From Antitrichia curtipendula (taxonomy: Eukaryota; Streptophyta; Bryopsida; Hypnales; Leucodontaceae), in the NCBI GenBank assembly GCA_951230915.1, contig OX579635.1:29450001-29514000 (forward strand): 64,000 bases of DNA. Direction: 5' to 3'. A program made the translations under genes and the position numbers. Below, piece by piece: positions 12,136 to 24,269 of this stretch; position 1 is the stretch's first letter; each line of letters opens with the position of its first letter. The notes under the pieces were generated by a model, which was not told where the DNA came from, ran no database searches, and saw only the letters and a list, made by a program, of their open reading frames with translations.

Positions 12136-13009
12136 TCCTACAATACCAAACTTCATTTTTTGGCAATACAATAGCAATTTTGGGCAACCCGCTATGAATG
12201 GAGTTTTTATTTATCTTCTTTGAAATTTTCACAAAGCATGTAGATGAAGAGTAACTTTAAAGGCCCAACAATTTTTATAACTATTGATTACCTGGTTAAA
12301 AAGTTATTGTATACTATGTAATTTTCATTATTCAATGAGCAATTTGGGTAGCTCAATTTTTTTTAAGTCACTTTCTTAAGAAATAAAATTTTGAATTTAT
12401 TTTTCAAGATTTATTTATACATGGAAAGCTTTTAATCATTCCATTTTGATCAATGAGATGAAAGTTATGAGGAGTTTTAGTTTGTGAGGAGGTAAAAATT
12501 CTCTACTCTAAAATAAACTTTGACATTCTTTATTTAACTCAATTTTCAATATTTTCTGAAAATAATAAAATCACAAGATGTAAATTATTTATTACAACAT
12601 TAAAACCATTGGAATTGGCATTTTTCAATTCCATTAAGCTAAATTCTTAACAATTTAGTATTTTGAATCATTCTTTACTTCTTTCTACTCACTGTTTTTT
12701 TCCTATATGTTGTACAATTCCAAATGATTTGAAATTTTCAAGCATACAACCAACTTGCCTTGAAGAATGATCCTAAAGAAGCACCACCATTTTGGATGTT
12801 TTTCATACAAATGTGAGCTTGTAAAATGCAACTACCTTGTTTTTCGTAGGGCCAAAAAAAGGATTTTTTTTCCATTTAAAAAAACTAGTGTTCTCTGAAG
12901 ATTATAGTTACATGTGTCCAAAATGTTTTTTTTCAAAAATTTGGTACTTGTACTAGAAATGGCAGTTTAGAGAGTTTTTAGTAAAAAAATAGTCAAGGAA
13001 CTTCAAGGG
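12136..13009 (+). mobile_element. Family C element, plus orientation, old
   Basis: The left boundary is decayed (TTATTCCTACAATACCAAAC against the family TTAACCCCTAAAGGACCAAAC). The interior is close to full length, passing through AATAGCAATTTTGGGCAACC, TTCCTATATGTTGTACAATT and TAGAAATGGCAG, and ends CTTCAAGGG before TTAA at 13010-13013. No coding potential was seen. Confidence 0.75.
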
Positions 13010-13013
13010 TTAA

Positions 13014-13398
13014 ATAAATGTGACTTGAAAGCTTATTTCAAAGTAGAGACTCCACAACTATCCACAAACTAAAAGTTCTCATAACTTTCATTAATCATTA
13101 TTAGGAATGATAAAAAAATTTCCAAGTATATGTAAATCTTGAAAATCAAATTCAAAATTTTGTTTCTAAGAAAAGTGATTCTTTCTAATTTGTTCGTATT
13201 ACCCAGGCTGAGAAAAAAACTACATATTATACAATAACTCTTAATCAAGAAGTCAAAAGTTATGAAAATGATTTCCCTCAAAGCTACTCCTTGACTATAT
13301 GTTGTGTAAAATTTCAAAAGAAAAAAACATAAATTCCATTTGTAGTGAGCTACCCAAAATTGCTATGTTGCCAGAAATGTAGTTTGGTCCTTTAGAGA
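13014..13398 (-). mobile_element. Family C fragment, minus orientation
   Basis: This is the 5' portion of C in reverse. It runs from about the CACAACTATCCACAAACTAAAAG segment to AATTGCTATGTTGCCAG and TTGGTCCTTTAGAGATTAA (TTAA 13399-13402). It lies tail to tail with the preceding C copy. Confidence 0.7.
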
Positions 13399-13402
13399 TT
13401 AA

Positions 13403-14009
13403 TTTGATCTTAAAAACATGATATGACAAATGCTTAAAAATATAAAGTTTTGTTTTTCTCAATTGTTTTTCTTGAGAAGAAAATTTCAAATAATTTTTGC
13501 CACATTCTTTTAAATTTTTTATGGTGACTATGACCACCAAATTTGGTAGTCTAGAACATGATAGCTAGCTTCTGAAAACCTTTTTTGACTGCTGAAAATC
13601 TTTTGTGACTTTGAGAATGTTCAATAAGAATGTCCATCATGGTTTGCAATTTAATTTACATAATTTTGACTAGGTATCACTATGTCTCACTTTGAAACAA
13701 AAATTTATCTTATATGATAAAAAATTGTGCGCTTTTTCAAATTTTAATACAAAATTTTCTAAGTATTTAATGTTGTTGTAATATAACAATCCATTCGGGG
13801 GGGCATTAAATAATATAGTTTTGAATTTTTTGTGATATGATTGATTTTTTTCAATGCGTTGCTCTTTGCAATGTTATTATGAAATTTTAAGGTGTTTTAA
13901 GTCTCTTACAAAAGTAAATTGAAGTTTGGATTTTTGGTTTGCTAGTTTTCAGTCCAAGCATGTGTTGCATCGTTAAAGAATCAAAAGTTCACATCTTCAA
14001 AAATTTAAT
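13403..14009. other. Unassigned AT-rich region
   Basis: No gene or element was recognised between the C fragment and the following D copy. Confidence 0.4.
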
Positions 14010-14013
14010 TTAA

Positions 14014-14924
14014 CCCTAAAGTCCCATTGTCCCTTGGTGGAGAAAGTGGATTTCAGGTAGGTTCCTATGGTCTCAATGTTTGTGTGATTTTTTGAATTTT
14101 CTTGTAAAGCTACAAAAATATATTATCTTTCCAAAAATATAATTTTTATTTCAATCGGAGCTAAGGAGCAAAAGTTATGGCACAAAAAGCCCTTTTTTTA
14201 GTTTGGCGAGCAAAAAAGAAACTTCAAAAAATTTGAAGTAAAAAATTAATTAACATTTTGGATGGGTTGTATTTTTATGTACATGTAAATATTTGATTCT
14301 TTCCATTTGGATTTGTTATGTGGAAGTTATAGACAATTTTGTTTTTCATGCAATCAAAGCATTTTCTTGAAAAAATAACTTGTAGGATTCATTTTTGACC
14401 TCAATTTTAACAATTTTCTAAAATAGAAAGTTTTGGAAGGTTAAGATCTTTTGCTAGAAAAATCTCACAGTTGAGATTAGTGTATTTCAATTCCATCTTA
14501 GAACTATTAACAATTTAAACTTTCCTTCAATCTTGAACCTACCTCTACTTAACAATTTTTTAATGATTAGAAATTAATTTTTTTATTTATAAAAGAAATT
14601 CTATATCCTCAACTCAATTATTTATCATATAATATAAGAAATTTAGAATTAATAGAGCAAAAATTGTAAGTTATGAAGCTTCAAAGCCAAAAAATGTGGT
14701 TGACAAAGGTGCAATCTAATTTGTTTTTTTCACTTTTAAAACGCAAATATCCTGCAATCTACACGGTCAAAGTTTGTAAAATTGCTTCTACATTCTTAAA
14801 CTAGTTTAGTACAAGATCCTATGGTTAGATATGAAAATAAAAAATTTAGAATTTTTTCCTCTTTGCTGTAGAAATGGCATTTTTTAGAGGTTTTGATGGA
14901 CAAGAGGCCTTGGGACTTTAGGAA
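14014..14924 (+). mobile_element. Family D element, plus orientation, near full length
   Basis: TTAA at 14010-14013 and 14925-14928 bounds it. The left end is CCCTAAAGTCCCATTGTCCC, lacking one C of the family end, and the right end is CCTTGGGACTTTAGGA. Inside are family landmarks: AAAAGTTATGGCAC, TTTCAATTCCATCTTAGAA, CCTACCTCTACTTAAC and AAGATCCTATGGTTAGAT. Non-coding. Inferred piggyBac-like non-autonomous element. Confidence 0.8.
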
Positions 14925-15352
14925 TTAATTTTGGAATTGAAATACATCCACTGATACATAGAGAAGAGCTAATTTTTTTACTTATGAGAATTTAGATCTC
15001 CCAAATGGTAAAGAGTTTGAATCTAAAATTTTGGTATATATTTCATCTAAAATCAGGATTAGCATATTATAGTAAAAAACCTTAAGTTTTATAAAATTTA
15101 TTCCATCCAAAAATTTGACCAAATAATGACCATTTTTTGTTATCTGAGACCAACATGCAAATAAATTTGAAGGGTAAAGACATTTATCCAAAAGCTTTAC
15201 GTACCTCATCAAACAAATACATGCTACAAAAACACATTTACAAAAAATCAACAATTCATAGTTGTTGCAGAGGACTTTAAAAAACTAATAATATTCATAG
15301 TAGTATAGTAATTTCATCACAAAAATTATAATGATTCATGTGGCAATATCAA

Positions 15353-16140
15353 TTCCTAAAGGCCCAAGGTCATTATTAAAAAGAATTATTTTCAGAATCT
15401 AACCATAGAATCTTGTATTTTACTTGTCTCGGATCATGTGGTAAGAATTTTAAGAAGTTTGACTGCACAAATTGAGAGATATTAATTAGCATTCAAAGTT
15501 GGGAAAAAAAATTGAACATTGATTTGCAATTTAGCTGCCATTTGTGGAAAAAAATTGTACTATAGACTTTGAATTTAAAAAGAATTCTCTTCAAGAATTG
15601 AGTTGAAAGTCTAGGAATTTATAAACAAAAAAAATACTCCGTTATTATTCTTTCAGACATTGTTAAGTAGAAGTAGATCCAAGATTGAAAGAAAAACTAA
15701 ATCATTAATAGCTCTAAGACGGGATTGAAACACAAGAATCCCAACAAAGAAATTTTTCTAGAAAACAAACTTAACTTTATCAAACAATTTTTTATGAAAA
15801 ATTGAGAAAATTGCATCTAAAACGAGTCTTACATCACTATTCCAAATGAGATAAATCAAAAATTCACATGTAGACAAAAGTATAATATATTAGAAGAAAA
15901 AAAAATCAAGTTTTTATGGATTTCTTTTTTTGCCTGCCGATTGAAAACTTAGGCTTTTGTGGTATAACTTTTGCTCCCAAACACTAGCTTGAATAAAAAT
16001 AATTTTTTGAAGAAGCTAATAAATTATTCTATCTTACAAGAAAATTTCAAAAAGTTTCACTAAAAATGGAGGTCACATGAACCTGCCCAAAATTCATTTT
16101 TGTCTCTCAAGGCAAATTTGAAGTTTAGTTTAGAATAAAC
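15353..16140 (-). mobile_element. Family D element, minus orientation, strongly decayed
   Basis: It begins TCCTAAAGGCCCAAGGTC, then follows D landmarks in reverse: CTAACCATAGAATCTTGTA, GATTGAAAGAAAAACTAAATC, ATAACTTTTGCTCCCAAACAC and CCTGCCCAAAATTCATTTTTG. The TTAA boundaries are lost. Confidence 0.65.
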
Positions 16141-16172
16141 TACGAGGCAAATAAAAAATTTAATTTTAAATT

Positions 16173-16197
16173 TATATATATATATATATATATATAT
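16173..16197. repeat. (TA)n microsatellite
   Basis: About twelve TA dinucleotides in a row inside AT-rich DNA. Confidence 0.95.
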
Positions 16198-16199
16198 TC

Positions 16200-17612
16200 A
16201 AGTATCCATAGATTAGATAAGATGAATCTAATGAATTTGAACAATCAAGTCAATTTTTGAGGTCTTAGGCAATTAAAAAAGTTTCAAAATTATTGGGACT
16301 TACAAGTTCAAATATAATGTAAAGCCTCCCTACAACCTTATACCAAAGATGTATCTCTTAAATTTGAGAGGGACAAGGAAACCTTATTAATTAAATTGAA
16401 TTAATGGAAACAACTTGATAAGAGCCTCTATTTAAATAAATCATGCGTCACAATTGTAGTTATTTAATCTCTTATAAATTGAAGATATCCTAAATTTATC
16501 TCGAGTGTGGATTTTAGGGCTATTCTTTTTACTACAAGGTGGACTTGGGTGAAAGGTCTGAAATGCATAAATTCTTAATTTTAAAAGGACTAAAAGGTGT
16601 ATTTGTTGTTTTTAAATATTTTTGGCATGCTATTGCAGTGCCTATTTTTTGATCCTATGATTTAAAATTTTCAAATAGGTGATCACAATGATTGTCTATA
16701 AATGCAAGCTATATTTTATAGAATTTATATTAGTAGTTTATTTATTTTTATTTTTTAAAATATAAAAATATAAAATATAAAAATATATCTCCAATTGGAT
16801 CTTTTTATGTTTTGCATAAGTAAGTCTGACAATAAGAAAACTTTTTTTTCTTAATTCCCCCCCCCCCCCTCCCCCTCAATTTCCATCTAAATTTGAAGCA
16901 AATCATCAACTTGCACAAGTCATTAAATATAAGTACCATGCTATAATTTTAGTTTGGAAGATGAACTATGTATTTGCAAAGTAAAACAATATTTATATTT
17001 TTCTGTGTTTAAAATAAATAACCTATAATTCTTAAGATCTACAATGACATTGATATTTTAATGCAATACATCTCAAAGAGTTATCAGTGAGATGTAATGA
17101 TAGGATTTATAATAAATCAAGATTTATTTCTTTTTATTTTATTCTCTAGTTGCCTAAGTTGAGGTTAAAAACACATTTCACCTCATACTTCTATTACTCA
17201 GTCAATTGAGCATAAATTAGTAAATTAGAGAGCTTGAGACATGCCACACATTTGTTCCACTTATTTTTCAAAATATTAATTTTTTACTTTACAATGGTCT
17301 CCCCAAATAAATGCAAATGCCCCAAATGAACTTCTAGTCCTTTAGGGTTAAGTCACAATACTTGTGAATAAAAAAGAATCATGTCCACACTTTATAGGAA
17401 AATATACTTTCTCTCTAGTCATTATTTTGTGGACTTTAATGTGATGCTTTAAATAAATAGATATAATATCATCCATATTTTTTGGATGTTTCAACCATTC
17501 ATATAAGATGTAAACAACTTCATCACTCTAATAAAACTTGCTTTATGCACTGCCTACATATGAAATGAATAGTACTAAGTATTATCGAGAGTCTTGGTCT
17601 CCCTTAAACGAC
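16200..17612. other. Unassigned region with a C-homopolymer
   Basis: A run of 13 C at 16857-16869 is followed by T and five more C. An orphan C/D-like terminus, AGTCCTTTAGGGTTAA, ends at 17351; no matching left end was found. No gene was recognised. Confidence 0.45.
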
Positions 17613-17822
17613 TAGGGATTGACCTCCTCAATGCCACAACCAAGGGTAAGTATAAAAAATTGTCCCCTATTGTGCGTGACTTTGATTGGCATTTGGTGGG
17701 ACATCTGATTGCAAAAAGGAGTTCAAAATTTCCAAATTTTATCATGTGTTTTGGGAAAAAAAAATTCCAGTGTTTTTCCGAGAGGTAAACTGCAGGGCAA
17801 TGAGCCTGGTCCATTCACCCTG
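17613..17822. mobile_element. Short TIR element L, copy 1
   Basis: The left end TAGGGATTGACCTCCTCAAT pairs with the right end, which reads ATTGAACCTAGTCC-like in decayed form (GGGCAATGAGCCTGGTCCAT, then TCACCC). It is homologous to the copy at 18059-18276 through ATTCCAGTGTTT and the AAAAAATTG-CCCC segment. Overlapping open frames on both strands are repeat sequence. Confidence 0.6.
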
Positions 17823-18058
17823 GCTGAGATTGAAAACCATATTGACCAGTTTGCCCTTTGAGTTTGTCATGTCCCCACCAGGCCACAAATGACTGGGGGT
17901 TTATATTTTTTCTCCCCTTGCAATGAAGTTTCGTTTCATTTGTGTCAAAAAAAAGATTGAGCAGAGGACAAAGTAGAAAATAGTGACCGACCTTATCATC
18001 ACAGCATGGTAAATAAAACTGCTGTTGGATTCTTTCTGAGTAGGTCCGTTTGTGCACG

Positions 18059-18276
18059 CTAGGGAGAATTGACCCCCTCATTGCCCCAACCATGGATAAT
18101 TTTAAAAAATTGCCCCCAATTCTGTGCCATGTTTATTGATAATTCTTCACCTCTCCTGTCTGATGTGGGGCCTCTGAGTGCAAATATGAATTCAGAATTT
18201 CATAAAGAAATCGTGTGTCGCAAATAAAGAATTCCAGTGTTTGCCCCTGTGGGGCAATGGGGGGTCAATTCACCCT
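18059..18276. mobile_element. Short TIR element L, copy 2
   Basis: The left end AGGGAGAATTGACCCCCTCA and the right end (reverse complement AGGGTGAATTGACCCCCCAT) form an inverted repeat of about 26 bp that runs on into TTGCCCC on both sides. The length is about 218 bp. It is better preserved than copy 1 and non-coding. Confidence 0.7.
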
Positions 18277-18501
18277 GGCCGTCTGCGCACTGCACCATCC
18301 ATCAGTTGCAGAACGGATGGAAGGGTGTGGAATTTAAAAGCCCTCAGTCTGCCCAATCCCCAGAACTCTGCAAACTAGCCACCGGCAGTACTTCATAATC
18401 TCGTGCTAATCAAGTGTGTCTGGAGCACAGGAAAAGTACAAAAAAAGCAGCAGCTGTCTATCCAAACAGGTAGGAACAAAAAACTGAGTAACCGGCTATG
18501 T

Positions 18502-18981
18502 TATGTTTGGAGGGCCCCTTCACAGTTCACACTATGGCCGACCAAGTCGAGAGAACGTGGGATTGAGTGGCCAAACTTTGTTGAGAGTCCAAAGAAATGA
18601 GCAATAAATAGACAATAAAATATAGGAATTGGAGCCTTCAGTCAAGCCATAGTGTGAAGACTCCAAAGGCCAAGCTCAAAGTCCAAACCCTTAACAATTA
18701 ACTCCCACCTATCAATCTAACAGTTGAGATCTTGTCATAAGTTGACAGACTCTCATCCATAGTTTGGGTCTCCATTTTTACTAGACCCAAACTTCCTTTG
18801 AGAGTTCGTTGCCAAGTAGGCAATTTATTGCCACGTAGGTAGTTGGAGGGTGATGGCCTTTGGACTTGTGAACTCTAGTGTGAAGGGTCGAGAGGCCGAA
18901 TCTTTGGTTTCTTGAAATTTGATTGGTGGAAACCCACAACTTGTTGACCTTTGGCCATAGTGTGAAGTGGCCCCGAACATA
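18502..18981. mobile_element. TIR element M (about 480 bp)
   Basis: The left end TATGTTTGGAGGGCCCCTTC continues to CACACTATGGCC. The right end in reverse complement is TATGTTCGGGGCCACTTCAC, also continuing to ACTATGGCC. The GGCC-ATAGTGTGAAG word recurs inside at about 18646 and in variant form at about 18873, so the subterminal region is repetitive. A 103-codon minus-strand frame (18781-19092) overlaps the right end and is probably not a gene. Confidence 0.65.
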
Positions 18982-19556
18982 CCCAACTTGGACATCCATT
19001 TCCAACCAATTTAACCTCTTAAGAATGTTGCCCTCCCAAAGAGTTGGTGTGTGTTGTCCGTTTATTGAATTTATTTGATCCTCTCCGAACACTCAAAAAT
19101 TCCCCAAAAAATCTTAATTAACCAATAATATGACTGTGACTTGGTCTAAAATTCACAGCTTGAATGGGATTCATGTGCTACTCAATTTCCCCTTTTATAT
19201 ACAACATAGGAGAGCATATAGAAAACAACAACATCCTTAAAGGATTAAGTCATAAATATATGATTAAAGCATGATTTCACGCAATCAATTACTTACATCG
19301 ATGTGAAACAAAAAACAAAAAATAGAAATAGAAATAAATTAGGGTTTCCAAAATAAAAAAACTTCAAAATGGTTAGGGCTACTGTACTTGCTTTTGTTTG
19401 TTCATTGCCTTTTAGGCTGCTAATCTTCCAACTTTGGCATCTTTGTTTGTATTGAGTAGTTTAGATCCCATGAGATTTGTTTTTGTTTTTGTTTTTGTTT
19501 TAGTGAGGTTGCATTGTACATAAGGTGTAATTTTTTAGAATAATTTGTAGTTGTAT
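18982..19556. other. Unassigned region
   Basis: No gene was recognised. A TTTTTG-repeat tract lies at about 19479-19500, immediately upstream of the Tc1 pseudogene. Confidence 0.4.
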
Positions 19557-20460
19557 GCCTCCATTGTCTCAAGAGCAAAGCACCAAACTTGGATGTAGCT
19601 TTGAACCAATGATTCTACACACAAAATTGCCACGTCCCAAGGTATGAGCCAATCTTATGTAGCACATCTCACAAAAAAAAGGGAGTAAGATTGAGGGACA
19701 AAGAGGAACATGTTTCAAATTTTTTATAGATTGAGAGAAGTAGAGTTGTGTCACTCTTGTTATTGGCAAGTCAACACCAAACTGCATTTTAGAGAACAAA
19801 ACAATTTTATTTTTTTAAATAAATAAATGATTTTCTAACATTACCATGAGGTATACTTTGAGAGAAGCTAGATTGTTTGCGCGAGTGCATCAAAAGAAGT
19901 CATGTTTGAGTTGTAAATATGTTTTGAATGCTTGAGTTTTGCTCAAAGGAATACAAATTGAATTGTTGATGATTGGAATCACATGATTTTTAGCAATGAG
20001 ACACATATAAATAGGTATTACTTAGATGTTAAGTCTTGGTGTTGGATTGGAGATGGAAAATGTGTTGGACCACCACATGTCCATTAGATTGTGAAGCATG
20101 TGGTGGATTAGTGATGATTTAAAGATGTATGACAACTTTTGGGCCAAGAACATGGTACGGAGTTAAAGGTAGGATGGAAAGGCATTTGTGCAAATTTATT
20201 TTAGAAAATTTCTTGCGGTTCACTACAGAAAAATAGAATTTGGATCCAAGTAGATTGGTCTTCCAACATGATAATGATTCAAAGCATTAAAGCAAGATTG
20301 TGCAAGAGTGGTTGGCATCATAACCATTTCATTTCCTATGATGGCTTGCACAATCTCCAAATTTGAATCCTATTGAACTACCTTCTAAGCAATTCTCAAA
20401 TATTGTTTGAACAAATTTACAACAACTCCAGAAATAATCCAAAAATTGTATTGTAAATTG
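19557..20460 (+). pseudogene. Tc1/mariner-type transposase (DD34E), decayed
   Basis: Read across frames, this is a full-length Tc1-like transposase relic of about 300 codons. The N-terminal helix-turn-helix part is recognisable from about 19557 (PLSQEQSTKLG). A repaired-looking LREARLFARVHQKKS segment lies at about 19852-19895. The first catalytic block reads MIFSNETHINR at 19983-20015, with Asn where the catalytic Asp is expected. The second block reads FQHDNDSKH at 20261-20287, and the third AQSPNLNPIE ends at the Glu codon 20375-20377. From the second Asp codon (20270) to that Glu there are 34 intervening codons in the same frame, the DD34E spacing of Tc1 elements. Stop codons (for example TAA right after SKH) and frame changes show it is dead. 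I did not find its terminal inverted repeats. The enzyme would cut and paste DNA at TA sites. Confidence 0.85.
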
Positions 20461-21639
20461 AATATTTGTATATAGTATTACATTTATTTTATTTTATTAT
20501 ATGTTCTTTTTAGGAATGTAATGAAGTTTTTTGCACACAATTGCACAAGTTTTGAGACTTATTTTTAAACTTGTTTCAAAATGCACCTTGAGACTTATTA
20601 ATTGGGACTCACACTATGGCTTAGTATGGAACGGGACACTATTCAACGGTATCTAGGAGTGCAAAAGTACTCTATGATAATGCAAAAGTGGCAACAAGGC
20701 TCTAATATCAACCTCACACTTAGCCACTATGGCTCACTATGATACCATTCTGGATTGAGAAGGGAAACCATCCTCATAGTACCCCTCGTGGGATTTGGTA
20801 GATCCCCTCCTAAGGGTCTTTGGGACATTCATGACACACTCTATTTTAAAAGACCATTAGATTCAACGACACATTGGTCTCAAAATTGGACTCACAAAGA
20901 CCTCTGATCTTCCTATTAGAATGACTTTTATTTCAAAACTTCAAATCTAAAGTGTAATTCCATTTCCATGATCTACTCTTTCCATAGATCAATGTGGACT
21001 ATCCACTTTTTCAAAAACAATAAGTATCAAAGAAGTTACAACCTTTAAAAGATCTTAGTCACATAAGAGGTGTAGTCCTCTAGGACTCTACCATCTTCAA
21101 TTGCCCTTAATTTTTAATTTATAGCTAAGCTCTTTGTGAGTCTTAGCATTCTAGTAGCATCTTAGGTTGTAGCTGAGACACTACCAACTTCGAGGAGTCA
21201 TAATTTTTGACTCATAACTTAGATACTTGTGTTCTTTGGCCCCGTGGATGTATGCTCTCATCGGCTTTTTGAGAATGTATAGTATGCCATATAATTTGTC
21301 CCAATCAAAGCACTACAATGTTGTGTCCACTTGAGACTCTCCATTTCTCTCACTTCATCTCTTGCAAGGCTTAAAGAGTCACCCCCAATGTCCCCTTTGC
21401 TCATTAAGGTGACACAAGCATGCCTAACAGTGAAGATTGTGGTACAATGCTATTAATAATCTAATATCTTTTTGTAAAACTCTTGCATATCCACTTGTTT
21501 GAGACAAAGATGCCAAATCTTGCCTTGGTCTAACAATATATCCATAAAGGATTTTTTTAATCTGATTCCATGTTTGTCAAAAATTGCTTCAATCTTTTTT
21601 TGATTGACTAAGCTTTATCTTAAACTTTGTAGCTGAAAT
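20461..21639. other. Unassigned region
   Basis: Base composition is closer to balanced between 20600 and 21450, but all frames are interrupted. ACTATGGC-containing words recur at 20613 and 20718. No domain was recognised. Confidence 0.35.
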
Positions 21640-22108
21640 TTAACGTCATTATGGACTTTGGTCAAATGAGCTAAATGATTCAAATATAAGCTTCAATATA
21701 AGCTTCATGTAGTCAAATTTGTTTGTTCTAGAAAGCCACAATCTTGGATTCAAGATCTTGAATCTTCACATTGAATTTATGATACATTCTTTTTAAATTA
21801 AGCTTTGCAATTCCTAAAAAAATCTTCACATCGTACAACTCAACTTCCAGATCATTACATTGTCCTACATAGATTGCATTCTAGATCTCAAGAAAATCAA
21901 TAATCTCTCTCTTTGTGACAATTTGAGTCTCCCTCTCTTTGATACCTACTCCAAGACTTGTAACATAGCCCAATAAACCATTTTCTCCCTTTGCAACAAC
22001 TTCCAACATCTCTTTAGTGCTATTGAATTTAGGACATTTTCTTGAACATTGATCCATTGGATAAATCAATCCTTCTCTCCATAGATCAATATTTGTAGCC
22101 TTTGCCAA
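21640..22108 (-). pseudogene. Coding-like minus-strand fragment, unidentified
   Basis: On the minus strand a frame from 22108 to 21881 reads without stops (for example LWREGLIYPMDQCSRKCPKF), and after a single TAG continues as a charged, helix-like stretch (CNDLEVELYDVKIF, KFNVKIQDLESKIVAF) to about 21750. The amphipathic character and the single interrupting stop suggest an old protein, such as the structural protein of a retroelement or a host exon. I see no CCHC knuckle, protease or polymerase motif and assign no function. Confidence 0.3.
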
Positions 22109-22132
22109 ATCTTGCCTCGGTCTACTATTTAA

Positions 22133-22345
22133 CCCCTAAAGGACCAAACAATGTTTTTTTGACAATATAGCTTTTTTGGGCAGGCCACCATTAATAGGAT
22201 ATTGAACATTTTGGTGTGAAAATTTGAAAGCATGAGCGCCCAAGGAGTATCTTTTGGAGGCCATTATTTTCAAATATATTTGAATTGTACAAAAAAAGTT
22301 ATTATGCCTGAAGTGGTTTTCAACATTTGGAGGGCAGCATGGGCA
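22133..22345 (+). mobile_element. Family C-like 5' end
   Basis: TTAA at 22129-22132 is followed by CCCCTAAAGGACCAAACAAT and a C-like start (TTTTTTTGACAATATAGC, TTTTGGGCAGGCC). Similarity fades by about 22345. The matching right end may be the orphan terminus at 25450. Confidence 0.65.
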
Positions 22346-22793
22346 CGGTTGTTTACACTATGTCTGAAATTTTGGAAGACGTGCTCAAGGCTGCAAGGGC
22401 AGGGCTAAGGGTAGGGATCCTAGGGCAATAGAAAATGATTCCATTCCCTCTGGCAAATGACAGTATTGGCGTCAGGGGGTTGAGGGCAAAGATCCCAAAG
22501 ATGGAAAATTCCCTCATTATGTTCTCACTGAATTTCCTAAAGAAGAAGATGCTGAATTCACGGATCACCCATATTGCATTTTGGCCATTTCTTGCTCTTT
22601 CCTCTTTATATGAGTTTGAGCTATAGAAATGTTTTTTATTTTTATTTTAATTCAAGAAATTAAATGAAGCTTATTAAGTGCGGTTTCTACTCCAATTAGA
22701 AATTTTGTAAAATTCATAAATTTCAATATTTTATACCAATATGAACTTTGGGTCTATAACCATGACTTGTTGATTTTCTATTTTTAGGATGAT
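22346..22793. other. Unassigned segment
   Basis: Two overlapping short frames (22353-22568 minus, 22435-22626 plus) lie in a GC-richer patch at 22380-22510. No domain was recognised on either strand. Confidence 0.35.
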
Positions 22794-23216
22794 ACTAGCG
22801 ATTGGCGCTTGCTATGCTACACATTTTGAACAACTTAATTATTTTGAAATCCAAAATCGCTTCAATTGAATAAATTTCTCAAATCATTTGGTAGTAGCAA
22901 TAGAATTTTGAAATCATAAAAGCTTTTAAAGTGGTATTACAGAGGTGATTGCAAACTACTATTCTATTTTTGTAATATAACATTGTGTGAAAATATTATT
23001 TTTATGTATGCATGATTGAAAATATTTTTACAAAATATTAAAATTAATTATTTCAAAGACTTATTGAAATCATTATCATGCATTCTATTCAAAGATATCA
23101 AAATTTTACTAATATGTGATACAATGAATGCGTAGCATAGCAAGCATGAGCTCCTATTATTAATGGTAGCATTTGTGATATAATAGAGGGAGTTATGATT
23201 TTAGTAGTATGATGGT
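22794..23216 (+). mobile_element. Family E element, copy 1 (about 423 bp)
   Basis: It begins ACTAGCGATTGGCGCTTGCT and carries the word GCTTGCTATGCTAC near the left end and its reverse complement GTAGCATAGCAAGC near the right (about 23132). The right end runs through GTGATATAATAGAGGGAGTT and ATTTTAGTAGTATGATGGT. It matches the reverse complement of 40994-41719, but lacks about 300 bp near its left end, so it is an internal-deletion derivative. Confidence 0.75.
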
Positions 23217-23429
23217 AACTTTGGATTATACCATGATGTTATACACTATAATATAGATCTACCATGTAAATTTCAGATTTTTTGAGTACATTTTTTTTCT
23301 TATATGATTTTTTTTCACTTTTTCTTTAAAAACTTCATAATAATTTCAAATTTTTCCCAAAGCATTTGAAAATTTTATAACTTCTAGTAAGCATGTAGTC
23401 TCTCATATCCAAGAAATAAACATAAAAAT

Positions 23430-23828
23430 GAGTTGCTCTAATGTATGCCCTCCCAATATGTGGGAATGTTTTGGAAGTCATCCTTCCCACAATACACCCC
23501 ACATACTTAGGAAGCATGCCAAAATTCCTAACAAATAACAATGGAATTGTAATTACAAAATGATGTCATAATGCTTGCTCTAATGTATGCCCTCCAAGTA
23601 TGTGGGAATGCTTTGGAAGTCATCCTTCCCACAATGCACCCTACATACTTGGAAAGCTTGCCAAAATTCCTAAACACTCACAGTGAATAATAATGGAATT
23701 GTAAATACAAAATGATGTCATAATGCTTGCTCTAATGTATGCCCTCCAAGTATGTGGAAACGCTTTGGAAGTCATCCTTCCCACAATGCACACCCCACAT
23801 ACTTGGGAAGCATGCCAAAATTCCTAAA
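23430..23828. repeat. Three-copy tandem repeat with internal palindromes
   Basis: TTGCTCTAATGTATGCCCTC starts units at 23433, 23575 and 23727 (spacings 142 and 152 bp). Each unit holds CCAAGTATGTGGGAA and, about 45 bp later, its inverse CCCACATACTTGG, so each can fold into a hairpin. Unit 2 has an extra segment of about 10 bp (CACTCACAGTG). Confidence 0.85.
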
Positions 23829-24265
23829 TCAAATTTAGTATAAACAAATATATAAAGATAAAGACTTCATGTAAATATAAAATGAAACTATATATATGCA
23901 TATTTATATATATAGAATTATAGATAAACTAAGTGATAAAACTTTTATTTTTTATCCCTTTATTATTTTTGAATATTGAGCCTAAAATTAATTTACAACT
24001 CGTATCTAGAATAAGTAGATTCTATTATTCTGTATGTGTTCTCTAAAGATGCAAGTGTAGAAAATTAAAGGTCCTGAGCTCTAGTAATTACAAGAAAATT
24101 CAAAGAGAACTTTGGAAATTAGGTTTAGGGATTTTTTTCAAATTTCCAAGTTCTTTATATAATTTGTAAAGATTTGATTCATACCATGTACATAATTCAT
24201 TTGAAAGTTTGGAAGCAATATATTTTGGAAATAATTTTTACAAATTCAAAGAAAACTGTCAATCC
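23829..24265. other. Unassigned AT-rich region
   Basis: A TATATA-rich patch lies at about 23890-23915. No gene was recognised. Confidence 0.4.
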
Positions 24266-24269
24266 AAAT

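Noticed and set aside
23430..23828. Tandem repeats considered as a CRISPR array
   Set aside because: Units are about 145 bp with no spacer pattern, and the DNA is eukaryotic.
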